Part shown: in pieces, positions 42,772 through 51,512 of the stretch
How positions within the stretch are numbered: the first letter of the stretch is position 1
Layout of the letters: every line of letters begins with the position of its first letter
DNA from: Kordia sp. TARA_039_SRF
GTDB lineage: Bacteria > Bacteroidota > Bacteroidia > Flavobacteriales > Flavobacteriaceae
Assembly: GCA_006383075.2 (NCBI GenBank)
Contig: SMNH02000002.1
Location: 445,127 to 509,126 of the forward strand
DNA: 64,000 nucleotides
Direction of reading: 5' to 3'
The notes under the pieces: generated by a model
What the model was told of the DNA's origin: nothing
What the model saw: only the letters and a program-made list of their open reading frames with translations
The model's database searches: none
Made by a program: the position numbers and the translations under genes

Positions 42772-44985
42772 ATGACAGAAATTGAGATTGAAAAAGAAAA
42801 TGCAGCCATTGCTAAACAGTACAAAGAACTGTTGCGCATTAGTTATCAAGAACTTACCGATGAAGACAAAAAAATCATTCGGAAAGCTTTTGATATTGCC
42901 GTAGATGCGCATAAAGATCAGCGCAGAAAAAGTGGAGAAGCTTATATTTTTCATCCAATTGCTGTGGCAAAAATTGTAGCTTCTGAAATTGGAATGGACG
43001 CCACTTCTATCGCTTCTGCCCTACTGCACGATGTGGTTGAAGATACAGAATACACGCTCGAAGACATTGAACAAGAATTTGGTGTGGCGGTTGCCCGAAT
43101 TGTAGACGGACTCACCAAAATTTCACATCTTAAAAAAGATAAAGACGTGTCGTTACAGGCGGAAAATTTCCGTAAAATGCTGTTGACGATTAACGATGAT
43201 GTGCGTGTAATCATCATCAAAATTGCTGACCGTTTGCACAATATGCAAACTATGGAGTCCATGCCTGCGCACAAGCAAGTGAAAATTGCTTCGGAAACCT
43301 TGTACATTTATGCGCCATTGGCACATCGTATTGGATTGTACAATATCAAAACCGAACTAGAAGATTTAGGCCTAAAGTACACAGAACCTGATGTTTTTAA
43401 CGACATTCAAAATAAAATTGAAGAAAGCAAGGAAGAACAACAAGAATACATTGACAACTTCTCTTCCATCATAAAAAATTCGCTCGATAAGGAGGATTTT
43501 AGCTATGAAATCAAAGGTCGTTTTAAATCTATTTTTTCTATTCGTAGAAAAATGGTCAAGCAAGGTGTCACCTTTGATGAAGTGTATGACAAATTTGCCA
43601 TCCGAATTATTTATGATACGGAAAATTTAGAAAATGAAAAGTTCATTGCGTGGAAAATTTATTCGATAGTTACGGATCACTTTAGACCGAATCCTGTACG
43701 TTTGCGCGATTGGATTTCTTCTCCGAAATCTACAGGATATGAAGCGTTGCACATCACCGTTATGGGACCAAAAGGTCGTTGGGTAGAAGTGCAAATTCGC
43801 TCGCAACGTATGCATGAAATTGCGGAAAAAGGTTATGCGGCACATTTTAAATACAAACAAGGCGACCAAAAAGAGCAAGGACTTGAACCTTGGTTGAACA
43901 AATTGCAGGAAGCACTGGAAAATCAAACGGCAAATGCGGTAGATTTTGTAGAAGAATTCAAGTTGAATTTATATGCAAAAGAAATCTTCGTATTTACGCC
44001 TACGGGCGATTTAAAATCGTTGCCAAAAGGCGCGACACCGCTGGATTTTGCCTTTAGTATTCACACTGAAGTTGGTTGTCATACGCGTGGCGCGAAAGTG
44101 AATGGAAAATTAGTACCGCTAAGTCACGAATTAAAAAGTGGTGACCAAGTGGAAATTATTACTTCTGAAAAATCCAAACCCAATGCCAATTGGCTTGATT
44201 ATGCTACCACTTCCAGAGCGCGTTCTAAAATAAAATCTTCTTTACGAGAGGAAAAGAAAGAAATTGCCGAAGAAGGAAAAGAAATTCTACGTCGAAAATT
44301 AAAGCAATTAAAAATTCCGCTCGACGAGAATTCTATTAACGAATTGGTAAATCATTTTAAGCTAAAAACAAGTTTAGATTTGTTTTACCGTGTCGGAATT
44401 GGAACGATTGACAACCAAAAATTAAAGGAATTTGCCGCACAACGCAGCAATAGTATTTTTAAATTCTTCAAAAATAAAATTCGAAGAGGACCAACGGCTC
44501 CGCCAGAAGAAATCAACGAACCTGAGGTGTCGAACCAATTTGACATGTTGGTCTTTGGGAAAGAGGAAGAAAAGCTCAATTACAAGCTGGCAAATTGTTG
44601 TAATCCGATTCCTGGTGATCCTGTTTTTGGGTTTATCACGGTGAACGAAGGCATCAAAGTGCATAAGAAAGATTGTCCAAACGCGGTAAGTTTACAGGCA
44701 AATTACGCATATCGAATCATGACTGCGAAATGGATTGATTCAACGCAAGAAGAATTTACCGTATTGTTACAATTGACAGGAATTGACAATATGGGCTTAG
44801 TTAATGAAGTGACCAAAGTCATTTCCAACAATATGCATGTCAACATTAGAAACATTAGCTTTGAAACCAACGACGGAATCTTCACAGGAAGAATCATGGT
44901 AATTGTGAAAAATAACACCATTTTAAAACGTCTAATCACCAAACTGGAAAAGATAAATGGTATTGAAAAAGTGACGCGCGCGTAA
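42772..44985 (+). CDS. RelA/SpoT-family (p)ppGpp synthetase/hydrolase
   Basis: The start is the ATG at 42772 (MTEIEIEKENAA), after a TTATAT spacer. The protein of 737 residues has the HD hydrolase domain (FHPIAVAKI, ALLHDVVEDTEY), the RelA_SpoT synthetase region (KFAIRIIYD, then STGYEALHITVMG), a TGS domain (EIFVFTPTGDLKSLPKGA), and a C-terminal ACT domain (MHVNIRNISFETNDG). Both hydrolase and synthetase motifs look intact, so it should be a bifunctional stringent-response enzyme. It is divergent from peptide precursor 3. Confidence 0.93.
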   Translation: MTEIEIEKENAAIAKQYKELLRISYQELTDEDKKIIRKAFDIAVDAHKDQRRKSGEAYIFHPIAVAKIVASEIGMDATSIASALLHDVVEDTEYTLEDIEQEFGVAVARIVDGLTKISHLKKDKDVSLQAENFRKMLLTINDDVRVIIIKIADRLHNMQTMESMPAHKQVKIASETLYIYAPLAHRIGLYNIKTELEDLGLKYTEPDVFNDIQNKIEESKEEQQEYIDNFSSIIKNSLDKEDFSYEIKGRFKSIFSIRRKMVKQGVTFDEVYDKFAIRIIYDTENLENEKFIAWKIYSIVTDHFRPNPVRLRDWISSPKSTGYEALHITVMGPKGRWVEVQIRSQRMHEIAEKGYAAHFKYKQGDQKEQGLEPWLNKLQEALENQTANAVDFVEEFKLNLYAKEIFVFTPTGDLKSLPKGATPLDFAFSIHTEVGCHTRGAKVNGKLVPLSHELKSGDQVEIITSEKSKPNANWLDYATTSRARSKIKSSLREEKKEIAEEGKEILRRKLKQLKIPLDENSINELVNHFKLKTSLDLFYRVGIGTIDNQKLKEFAAQRSNSIFKFFKNKIRRGPTAPPEEINEPEVSNQFDMLVFGKEEEKLNYKLANCCNPIPGDPVFGFITVNEGIKVHKKDCPNAVSLQANYAYRIMTAKWIDSTQEEFTVLLQLTGIDNMGLVNEVTKVISNNMHVNIRNISFETNDGIFTGRIMVIVKNNTILKRLITKLEKINGIEKVTRA

Positions 44986-45024
44986 TTTTTTAATGCATCT
45001 ACTTTATTAAAAATAATACCCAAG

Positions 45025-45098
45025 TGTCAAATCGAGCGCAATCGAAAATCTAGTAAAACTTTAATTTCAGTAGAATCTCGACTGCGCTCGATTTGACA
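45025..45098. repeat. long inverted repeat between convergent genes
   Basis: Two 21-base arms at 45025-45045 and 45078-45098 pair over 20 of 21 positions (left arm begins TGTCAAATCGAGCGCA). The loop of 32 bases is AT-rich. It follows spoT and precedes the stop of the minus-strand peptide gene, so it probably terminates both; sequences of the ATCGAGCGCAGTCGA type recur in flavobacterial genomes. Confidence 0.65.
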
Positions 45099-45139
45099 TT
45101 TATAATTCAATATTTCTTACTAAACGTACTGTTTTTATC

Positions 45140-45373
45140 TTAACATTTATCTGTATTGCAATCCTCTGGAACTCGAGTTGTTGTAGGACATTGCATGCTA
45201 CAATTACACGTAGCAATGATAGTACAGGCATCGTGTCTGGTTTGAAGCGTTTCAATAATTGTTTTAATTGGAACGATTGTAATATCCGTTCCGCCGTGAA
45301 GTATGCTTGCGTCTAAATTTGAAATGACGCTTTTGTGTAATTGGAGCTTTTGGTTGAAATCTTTTTTCTTCAT
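45140..45373 (-). CDS. leader-GG peptide precursor 4 (lanthipeptide-like)
   Basis: The 77-residue peptide has a Lys-rich start (MKKKDFNQKLQLHKSVISNL) and the GG cut in ILHGGTD at residues 27-28. The core is rich in Thr and Cys (CTIIATCNCSMQC; a final CNTDKC) and resembles the cores of precursors 1 and 2. No modification genes are adjacent. It is convergent to spoT and divergent from a degenerate relative at 45632. Confidence 0.65.
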   Translation of the reverse strand: MKKKDFNQKLQLHKSVISNLDASILHGGTDITIVPIKTIIETLQTRHDACTIIATCNCSMQCPTTTRVPEDCNTDKC

Positions 45374-45430
45374 ATCTGATTATTTTAAAGGTTTTACTGT
45401 TACTTCTTTGAATGATACGAACGAAAAAAA

Positions 45431-45440
45431 GTGCATTCTC
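45431..45440 (-). promoter_or_regulatory. GAGAATGCAC motif upstream of precursor 4
   Basis: The minus-strand copy of GAGAATGCAC lies about 57 bases before the ATG at 45373. A plus-strand copy at 45576-45585 lies 46 bases before the ATG of a degenerate precursor at 45632, so the pair is divergent and roughly symmetrical. Confidence 0.4.
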
Positions 45441-45575
45441 AATATTTTCTGAGGAAACTATCGGAATCGACAGCTTTTAAAAGTGAGCTCCATTTTTCAT
45501 TCTATACAAAACCATAAACGTTTCCGCTTTGCATTATAAAAACGCAAATACGTGAATGTTTTATATAAAGTTTAG

Positions 45576-45604
45576 GAGAATGCACATTTCTGATAATCAG
45601 AAAT
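45576..45604 (+). promoter_or_regulatory. GAGAATGCAC motif and Fur-box-like dyad
   Basis: The plus-strand GAGAATGCAC (45576-45585) is followed by ATTTCTGATAATCAGAAAT (45586-45604), a 9-base inverted repeat around one central A. Its centre TGATAATCA is the centre of the classical Fur box, and the fur-like gene begins 162 bases downstream. Matching outside the centre is only partial, so regulation by Fur is a hypothesis. Confidence 0.4.
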
Positions 45605-45631
45605 ATACTTACTAAAAGTACATTTTTTACA

Positions 45632-45673
45632 ATGAAAAAGCAAACAAAATCAAAGAAGGAAACCAAAAATTGA
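45632..45673 (+). pseudogene. degenerate leader-peptide remnant
   Basis: A 13-codon frame reads MKKQTKSKKETKN and then stops. Its first seven residues equal those of precursor 2. In another frame the next bases read NQKLIMLQLHNEI, resembling NQKLQLHKSVIS of precursor 4. It lies 46 bases after GAGAATGCAC, as a precursor would. I read it as a broken precursor whose frame has been lost, with low certainty. Confidence 0.3.
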
Positions 45674-45737
45674 TTATGCTTCAATTGCACAACGAAATTA
45701 CCAAGCAGAATATACCCGAAAATTTCAAAAATAAGTG

Positions 45738-45745
45738 TAAATTTG
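45738..45745 (+). promoter_or_regulatory. TAAATTTG promoter for the fur-like gene
   Basis: TAAATTTG matches the -7 consensus exactly and is 20 bases before the ATG at 45766. It presumably transcribes the fur-like gene and purA together. Confidence 0.55.
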
Positions 45746-45765
45746 CTTTTTAATCTTCAGCCAAG

Positions 45766-46218
45766 ATGCAACAAAACATGGAGGAAAATAATCAAGAAAT
45801 TGTCAAAAACGTTTTTACGAAGTTTTTAGAAGACAACGGTCATCGAAAAACGCCTGAACGCTTTGCAATTTTACAAGAAATATATGATAGTGAAGAACAT
45901 TTCGATATAGAATCGCTCTACATCAAAATGAAAAATAAAAACTATCGTGTGAGTAGAGCTACGCTTTACAATACGATAGAACTTTTATTGGATAGCAATT
46001 TGGTGCGCAAACATCAATTTGGTCAAAATCAGGCACATTACGAAAAGTCGTATTTTGACAAACAACACGATCATGTAATTTTGACAGATTCTGGTGAAGT
46101 GATGGAATTCTGCGATCCTAGAATTCAAATCATCAAAAAAACTATTGAAGAAATTTTTGATATCGACATTCACAATCACTCACTCTATTTCTACGCAACA
46201 AAGAAGGGTAAAAAATAA
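45766..46218 (+). CDS. Fur-family transcriptional regulator
   Basis: The 150-residue protein has the Fur winged-helix domain ([38 protein letters not shown]), then the metal-sensing dimer domain with [15 protein letters not shown] and a Cys in EFCDPRI. CxxC pairs of the structural zinc site are absent, as in many bacteroidotal members. A downstream start at MEENNQ is possible. It may sense iron, zinc or peroxide; sequence alone does not decide. The gene is 29 bases before purA and shares its transcript. Confidence 0.9.
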   Translation: MQQNMEENNQEIVKNVFTKFLEDNGHRKTPERFAILQEIYDSEEHFDIESLYIKMKNKNYRVSRATLYNTIELLLDSNLVRKHQFGQNQAHYEKSYFDKQHDHVILTDSGEVMEFCDPRIQIIKKTIEEIFDIDIHNHSLYFYATKKGKK

Positions 46219-46247
46219 ATACAACAACACACTAATCATTCAATATA

Positions 46248-47519
46248 ATGGCAGTAGATTTACTACTCGGACTTCAATGGGGAGACGAAGGCAAAGGAAA
46301 AATTGTTGACGTACTTACCGCAAACTACGATATTATTGCACGTTTTCAAGGTGGTCCAAATGCAGGACATACTTTAGAATTTGATGGCATTAAACATGTT
46401 TTACGCACCATTCCTTCTGGAATTTTTCATGAAACCGCAACAAACGTTATCGGAAATGGCGTTGTGATTGATCCTGTGGTTTTTAAGAAAGAATTGGACG
46501 GTTTGGCACAGTTCAATATTGATATTCAGAAAAAACTCATCATTTCCAGAAAAGCACACCTTATTTTACCTACACATCGCTTGCTAGATGCCGCTTCGGA
46601 AGCATCGAAAGGAAAAGCGAAAATTGGTTCTACGTTGAAGGGAATTGGCCCAACATACATGGACAAAACTGGTAGAAACGGAATTCGTGTGGGCGATTTG
46701 GAATTGGACAATTGGAAAGAAAAATATCGCGCGTTGACTAACAAACACGAAGCGATGATTAACTTCTACAACGTAGATGTTCAATACGATTTACAAGAAT
46801 TAGAAACAGAATTTTTTGAAGCGGTAGACGTTTTAAAAACACTGCAATTTATCGATAGCGAAGAATATTTACACCAAGCACAAAAAAGCGGAAAAACGAT
46901 TTTAGCAGAAGGCGCACAAGGTTCGTTATTGGATATTGACTTTGGAACCTATCCATTCGTAACGTCCTCAAACACAACGGCAGCAGGCGCTTGCACAGGT
47001 TTAGGCGTTGCTCCAAATAAGGTAAAAGATGTATTTGGAATTTTTAAAGCATACACTACACGTGTAGGTTCTGGACCTTTTCCAACGGAATTGTTTGACG
47101 AAGTTGGTTCAGAAATGGCACGTATCGGACATGAATTTGGAGCCGTAACTGGACGACCAAGACGTTGTGGCTGGTTAGACTTGGTAGCATTGAAATATGC
47201 CTGTCAAGTCAATGGTGTCACGCAATTGATGATGATGAAAGGCGACGTACTTTCAGGGTTTAAAACCTTAAAAGTGTGTACAGCATACAAATATAAAGGC
47301 GAAACTATTTCGCATTTGCCATACAATATTGAAGCGGAAAATGTGGAGCCAATGTATACGGAATTTAAAGGTTGGAAGGAAGATTTGACCAAAATGACAG
47401 ATTCGTCACAGTTTCCAAAAGAACTCAACGACTATATTGATTTCTTGGAAAAAGAGCTCGAAATTCCTATCAAAATTGTTTCGGTTGGACCTGATAGAAC
47501 ACAAACAATTCATAGATAA
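46248..47519 (+). CDS. purA: adenylosuccinate synthetase
   Basis: The 423-residue protein has the PurA hallmarks: GLQWGDEGKGKIVD (P-loop and Asp near residue 13), GPNAGHTLEF, GSTLKGIGPTYMDKTGRNGI, AEGAQGSLLDIDFGTYP and GRPRRCGWLDLVAL. It joins aspartate to IMP with GTP hydrolysis in purine synthesis. Length is normal. It follows the fur-like gene and is closed by a strong terminator. Confidence 0.97.
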   Translation: MAVDLLLGLQWGDEGKGKIVDVLTANYDIIARFQGGPNAGHTLEFDGIKHVLRTIPSGIFHETATNVIGNGVVIDPVVFKKELDGLAQFNIDIQKKLIISRKAHLILPTHRLLDAASEASKGKAKIGSTLKGIGPTYMDKTGRNGIRVGDLELDNWKEKYRALTNKHEAMINFYNVDVQYDLQELETEFFEAVDVLKTLQFIDSEEYLHQAQKSGKTILAEGAQGSLLDIDFGTYPFVTSSNTTAAGACTGLGVAPNKVKDVFGIFKAYTTRVGSGPFPTELFDEVGSEMARIGHEFGAVTGRPRRCGWLDLVALKYACQVNGVTQLMMMKGDVLSGFKTLKVCTAYKYKGETISHLPYNIEAENVEPMYTEFKGWKEDLTKMTDSSQFPKELNDYIDFLEKELEIPIKIVSVGPDRTQTIHR

Positions 47520-47525
47520 TAAAAG

Positions 47526-47553
47526 AAAGCTTCCAAAAACGGAAGCTTTTTTT
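47526..47553 (+). terminator. strong terminator after purA
   Basis: AAAGCTTCC at 47526-47534 pairs with GGAAGCTTT at 47541-47549 and is followed by TTTT; the loop is AAAAAC. Confidence 0.8.
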
Positions 47554-47620
47554 AGTTTCAGCAAACTGCCATTTTAACAATTTTTATGGCTTTAGGAATG
47601 GTTTTTGTTCAGTTTTTCGG

Positions 47621-47628
47621 TAACTTTG
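47621..47628 (+). promoter_or_regulatory. TAACTTTG promoter for the mutL group
   Basis: TAACTTTG matches the -7 consensus exactly and is 24 bases before the ATG at 47653. No clear -33 TTG at the usual distance. Confidence 0.5.
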
Positions 47629-47652
47629 ATATAAACTACAAAAGCGAATTTT

Positions 47653-47910
47653 ATGTTAGGCGGATTCTTCAGAAAAAGAAAAAATAGGACTTTTAATTAC
47701 ACACCTCAGTTTTACAAACCTGAAGAAGATCGCTCATTGCCCGACAGAAGTTTCGCTAAGTATAGAAGAGCCTGGGAAGACGCAGGCGAAGCAAGCAGAA
47801 CTCGCAAAAATTATGAAGTTTCTACGCGTTTAGTCATCATTTTTTTAGTCCTTGTTTTTATTGCTTTGTACATTCTAGACTTTGACCTATCAATATTTTA
47901 TAGCAAGTAA
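47653..47910 (+). CDS. small membrane protein preceding mutL
   Basis: The 85-residue protein has a basic and aromatic N-terminal part (FYKPEEDRSLPDRSFAKYRR) and one C-terminal membrane helix (LVIIFLVLVFIALYILDFDL). It is conserved before mutL in Flavobacteriia and is sometimes labelled riboflavin synthase subunit beta, for which I see no support. It lies 3 bases before mutL and should be co-translated with it. Confidence 0.7.
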   Translation: MLGGFFRKRKNRTFNYTPQFYKPEEDRSLPDRSFAKYRRAWEDAGEASRTRKNYEVSTRLVIIFLVLVFIALYILDFDLSIFYSK

Positions 47911-47913
47911 TTT

Positions 47914-49776
47914 ATGGCAGATATCATAAAGCTTTTACCCGATCATGTGGCAAACCAAATTGCAGCAGGAGAAGTCGTTCAGCGACCAGCATCGGTAGTA
48001 AAAGAACTACTTGAAAATGCAATTGACGCAACAGCTACCGAGATTAAACTGATTGTGAAAGAAGCTGGAAAAACGCTGATTCACGTTATTGATAACGGTT
48101 TTGGAATGAGCGAAACCGATGCGCGACTTTCCTTTGAGCGACATGCAACTTCTAAAATTCAAGCGGCGGAAGATTTGTTCAATTTACATACCAAAGGCTT
48201 TCGTGGCGAAGCATTGGCATCTATCGCTGCGATTGCGCATGTGGAATTGCAAACGAAAAAAGAAGATTCGGAATTAGGAACGCGTATTAAAATTGAAGGC
48301 AGTAAAATCATTTCGCAAGAAGTAGTGACTACGCCGACAGGAACTTCGATTGCCGTTAAAAATCTATTTTACAATATTCCTGCACGACGCAATTTTTTAA
48401 AGTCAGACGCTGTAGAATTACGTCATATTATTGACGAATTTCAACGTGTAGCTTTGGCACATTCTAACATCAAGTTTGTGTTGTATCATAATGGAAATGA
48501 ATTATTTAATCTTCCAAAAAGTAATTACCGTCAGCGGATTGTGAATATTTTGGGTGGAAAAACAAATGAAAAACTCGTCCCAATTCAAGAAGATACAGAT
48601 ATTGTTAAAATCAGTGGATTTGTCGGGAAACCTGAATTCGCGAAGAAGAGCAGAAACGAGCAATTTTTCTTTGTCAACAACCGATTTATCAAAAGTCCGT
48701 ATTTGCATCACGCTATTACGGCAGCTTTTGAAGGTTTGTTGAAAGACAAGATGCAGCCGAGTTATTTTATCTACTTGGAAGTCAATCCTGAAACGATTGA
48801 TATTAACATTCATCCCACAAAAACAGAAATAAAATTTGACGACGAACATTCGCTCTACGCTATGTTGCGCGCTACAGTAAAACACAGTTTGGGACAATTT
48901 AATATCGCGCCTGTGTTAGACTTTGAACGCGATGCGAATTTAGACACACCGTACGATTATAAAAACAAGCAAGCCTCGACTCCAAATATTCAGGTGGATA
49001 GAAGTTTCAATCCGTTTGCAAATGAGGTAAAAACGCAGAAAAGTTCCAATACTGCTCCGCGTTATCAAAACTATAAGAAGGAATCTACGGAAGGTTGGGA
49101 AAGTTTGTATGTTGGTTTGGAATCGAAGTCAAATGCAGGAAACTTTTCCACAGAAAATATCGAATTTGAGTCAGAAGCTGTTACGAGTTCGCTGTTTACC
49201 AACGAAGAACCTCGCGAAACACTGACTTATCAATTGCACCGAAAATATATTGTAAGTTCTATCAAATCAGGTATTGTGATTATTGACCAGCATCGTGCAC
49301 ACCAACGTGTGTTGTACGAGCAATTGTTACGAAATATTACAGTCAATGACGCAGTGAGTCAGCAATTGCTATTTCCTGTAACGTTTTCATTTTCTACGAG
49401 TGAAATTGCGTTGCTCAAAGAAGTCAAAGAAAGTTTGGAAAACATTGGCTTTATGTTTAGTGATATTACCGAAGACACCATTGAACTTTCAGGAATTCCA
49501 TCAAATATTTCTGAAAGCGAATTGCAAATCATCATTGAGCAAATGCTGAACGATTTTCAAGGAGAAATTCCCGATACAGGATTCAGTCAAACTGATGTTT
49601 TGGTAAAATCATTAGCGAAAAGCATGGCAATTCGCACAGGAAAAAAACTAGAAACTGAAGAACAAGAAGCGTTGGTTAACAATTTATTTGCCTGTAAAGA
49701 ACCAAGTGTTTCGCCTTTTCAAAAAACCATATTCATCACGTTAAGCGTTGATGATTTAGATAAAAAATTTATATAA
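47914..49776 (+). CDS. mutL: DNA mismatch repair protein MutL
   Basis: The 620-residue protein has the GHKL ATPase motifs: LENAIDA, DNGFGMS (about 62-68) and TKGFRGEALASIAA (about 92-105). The C-terminal dimer domain contains DQHRAHQRVLYE, where the endonuclease consensus DQHA-xx-E-x4-E is altered at the Ala and first Glu positions, and CKEPSVSP in place of the zinc-binding C-terminal motif. Nicking activity is therefore uncertain. It works with MutS, which is not in the window. Confidence 0.94.
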   Translation: MADIIKLLPDHVANQIAAGEVVQRPASVVKELLENAIDATATEIKLIVKEAGKTLIHVIDNGFGMSETDARLSFERHATSKIQAAEDLFNLHTKGFRGEALASIAAIAHVELQTKKEDSELGTRIKIEGSKIISQEVVTTPTGTSIAVKNLFYNIPARRNFLKSDAVELRHIIDEFQRVALAHSNIKFVLYHNGNELFNLPKSNYRQRIVNILGGKTNEKLVPIQEDTDIVKISGFVGKPEFAKKSRNEQFFFVNNRFIKSPYLHHAITAAFEGLLKDKMQPSYFIYLEVNPETIDINIHPTKTEIKFDDEHSLYAMLRATVKHSLGQFNIAPVLDFERDANLDTPYDYKNKQASTPNIQVDRSFNPFANEVKTQKSSNTAPRYQNYKKESTEGWESLYVGLESKSNAGNFSTENIEFESEAVTSSLFTNEEPRETLTYQLHRKYIVSSIKSGIVIIDQHRAHQRVLYEQLLRNITVNDAVSQQLLFPVTFSFSTSEIALLKEVKESLENIGFMFSDITEDTIELSGIPSNISESELQIIIEQMLNDFQGEIPDTGFSQTDVLVKSLAKSMAIRTGKKLETEEQEALVNNLFACKEPSVSPFQKTIFITLSVDDLDKKFI

Positions 49777-49779
49777 GCT

Positions 49780-50613
49780 ATGATGCGGATTACAGATACC
49801 GTAAAACATTTAATCATTATCAATGTCATTCTTTGGTTCACTACCTACGTGCTTGGGCAAAGAGGTATTGATTTGAATGCTATTTTAGCGTTGCATTTTC
49901 CGCTCAATGATTCGTTTGGGTTTTGGCAACCGATTTCGAGCATGTTTATGCATTCCATGGCGAGTCCAACACACCTTTTATTCAACATGTTAGGATTATG
50001 GATGTTCGGTTCGGCATTGGAAGCACGCTGGGGAAAAATGAAGTTTCTTAGCTTTTTTATGATTACAGGCGTTGGTGCTGGATTGGTACACACGCTTGTC
50101 AATTATATCGAATTTTATTCTCTCGCGAATCAAGTTGCAGAATTAAATTTGACGAGTGAGCAATTGCGCCAAATCATCAATGTAGATATGTTGAATGGAA
50201 ATCGGTACCTAGGAGAAATACTCGGTCAAAGACTTCCTGCTATTTTAGATACTTCTCAAATTGTTGCCATTGAAAACAGTGGTTCTGCATTTAGAACACT
50301 TTTTGACATGAACATTCTTAACCACACACAAACCGTAGGAGCTTCAGGAGCATTATATGGTATTTTAGTGGCTTTTGGTATGTTATATCCTAATATCGAA
50401 TTGATGTTACTCTTTTTGCCAATTCCAATCAAAGCAAAGTATTTTATTCCAGGATTATTAGTATTGGATTTTATAGGCGGAATTACAGGTGGAATGAGCT
50501 TATTTGGTGCTGGAAATATTGCGCATTTTGCGCATTTAGGCGGCGCGTTGTTTGGCTTCTTGTTGATGCTTTATTTCAGGAAAACACAGTTTAACAAAAA
50601 TCGTTGGGACTAA
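49780..50613 (+). CDS. rhomboid intramembrane serine protease 1
   Basis: The 277-residue protein has six membrane helices and the rhomboid residues: NMLGLWMFG region, the catalytic Ser in GASGALYGILVAFG (about 185-198) and the His in HFAHLGGALFGF (about 247-258). It would cleave membrane-spanning helices of substrate proteins. It is followed directly, with a TAATG overlap, by a second rhomboid. Confidence 0.88.
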   Translation: MMRITDTVKHLIIINVILWFTTYVLGQRGIDLNAILALHFPLNDSFGFWQPISSMFMHSMASPTHLLFNMLGLWMFGSALEARWGKMKFLSFFMITGVGAGLVHTLVNYIEFYSLANQVAELNLTSEQLRQIINVDMLNGNRYLGEILGQRLPAILDTSQIVAIENSGSAFRTLFDMNILNHTQTVGASGALYGILVAFGMLYPNIELMLLFLPIPIKAKYFIPGLLVLDFIGGITGGMSLFGAGNIAHFAHLGGALFGFLLMLYFRKTQFNKNRWD

Positions 50614-51509
50614 TGGATACGAAGACACGTTTATTGATGATGTATCGCGGTTTTAATGCCTCAGAAAAATTGATTGCGCTCAATATTACCATTTTTACGA
50701 TTATGGTGATTTTTAACGCCATTTTTCGTTCTATTTACGGCGCTCCACCAACTTTCTTTTATGAGTATTTCGCTATTCCAAAAGATTTAGGAGAATTGAT
50801 TGTAAAACCATGGACAATTGTTACGTATGCGTTTATTCACGCTGATTTTTTCCATGTGATTTTTAACTGTATCGGTTTGTATTTTACGGGAAAAATCTTT
50901 TATAATTTCTTTACCGAAAAACAATTCATCACGGTATATGCATACGGAATTTTTGCAGGTGCGATTTTATTTTTGATTGCTTATAATGTATTGCCTGCTT
51001 TCGCAGAACAGCGTGCTGTTTTGATGGGGGCTTCTGCGGCAGTGTTGGCAATTATGGCAGCTGGAGCCACGTACGCACCTAATTTAATTGTCAATCTATT
51101 TGGTGTATTGCCCGTAAAATACTGGATCTTGGCAATTTTATTGATGATTTCCTATATCGCTGCTATTGGACAAGGAAGTAACGAAGGTGGTCATTTTGCG
51201 CATATTGGCGGTGCGTTGATTGGATATTTGTTCGTGAAACAATTACAAAAAGGAAATGATATTGGTATCGGATTTGAACGTTTCTGGGATAAATTGGTTG
51301 CCTTTTTTACACCAAAAAAGAAATCTCCACTAAAAACCGTATACAAAAACAAAGAAACCAAACGTTCTACTACAAAGAAAACGACACAAACAACCTCTGA
51401 GAAACAACGAAAAATCGATTCGATTTTAGATAAGATTAGCAAATCTGGTTACGAAAGTCTGACCAAAGCCGAAAAAGACTTTTTGTTTAAAGCGGGTAAG
51501 GACAATTGA
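50613..51509 (+). CDS. rhomboid intramembrane serine protease 2
   Basis: The ATG at 50613 overlaps the stop of rhomboid 1 by one base (TAATG), so translation is coupled; the protein has 298 residues. Catalytic Ser lies in MGASAAVLAIMAAG and His in HFAHIGGALIGYL. A C-terminal tail from about residue 225 is highly basic (Lys/Thr/Ser-rich), unlike its neighbour, so it may be a regulatory or anchoring extension. The pair probably arose by duplication. Confidence 0.88.
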   Translation: MDTKTRLLMMYRGFNASEKLIALNITIFTIMVIFNAIFRSIYGAPPTFFYEYFAIPKDLGELIVKPWTIVTYAFIHADFFHVIFNCIGLYFTGKIFYNFFTEKQFITVYAYGIFAGAILFLIAYNVLPAFAEQRAVLMGASAAVLAIMAAGATYAPNLIVNLFGVLPVKYWILAILLMISYIAAIGQGSNEGGHFAHIGGALIGYLFVKQLQKGNDIGIGFERFWDKLVAFFTPKKKSPLKTVYKNKETKRSTTKKTTQTTSEKQRKIDSILDKISKSGYESLTKAEKDFLFKAGKDN

Positions 51510-51512
51510 ATT

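Noticed and set aside
45502-45690. A 62-codon minus-strand frame between precursor 4 and fur
   Set aside because: It runs over the GAGAATGCAC motif and dyad and has no similarity to known leaders; likely chance.
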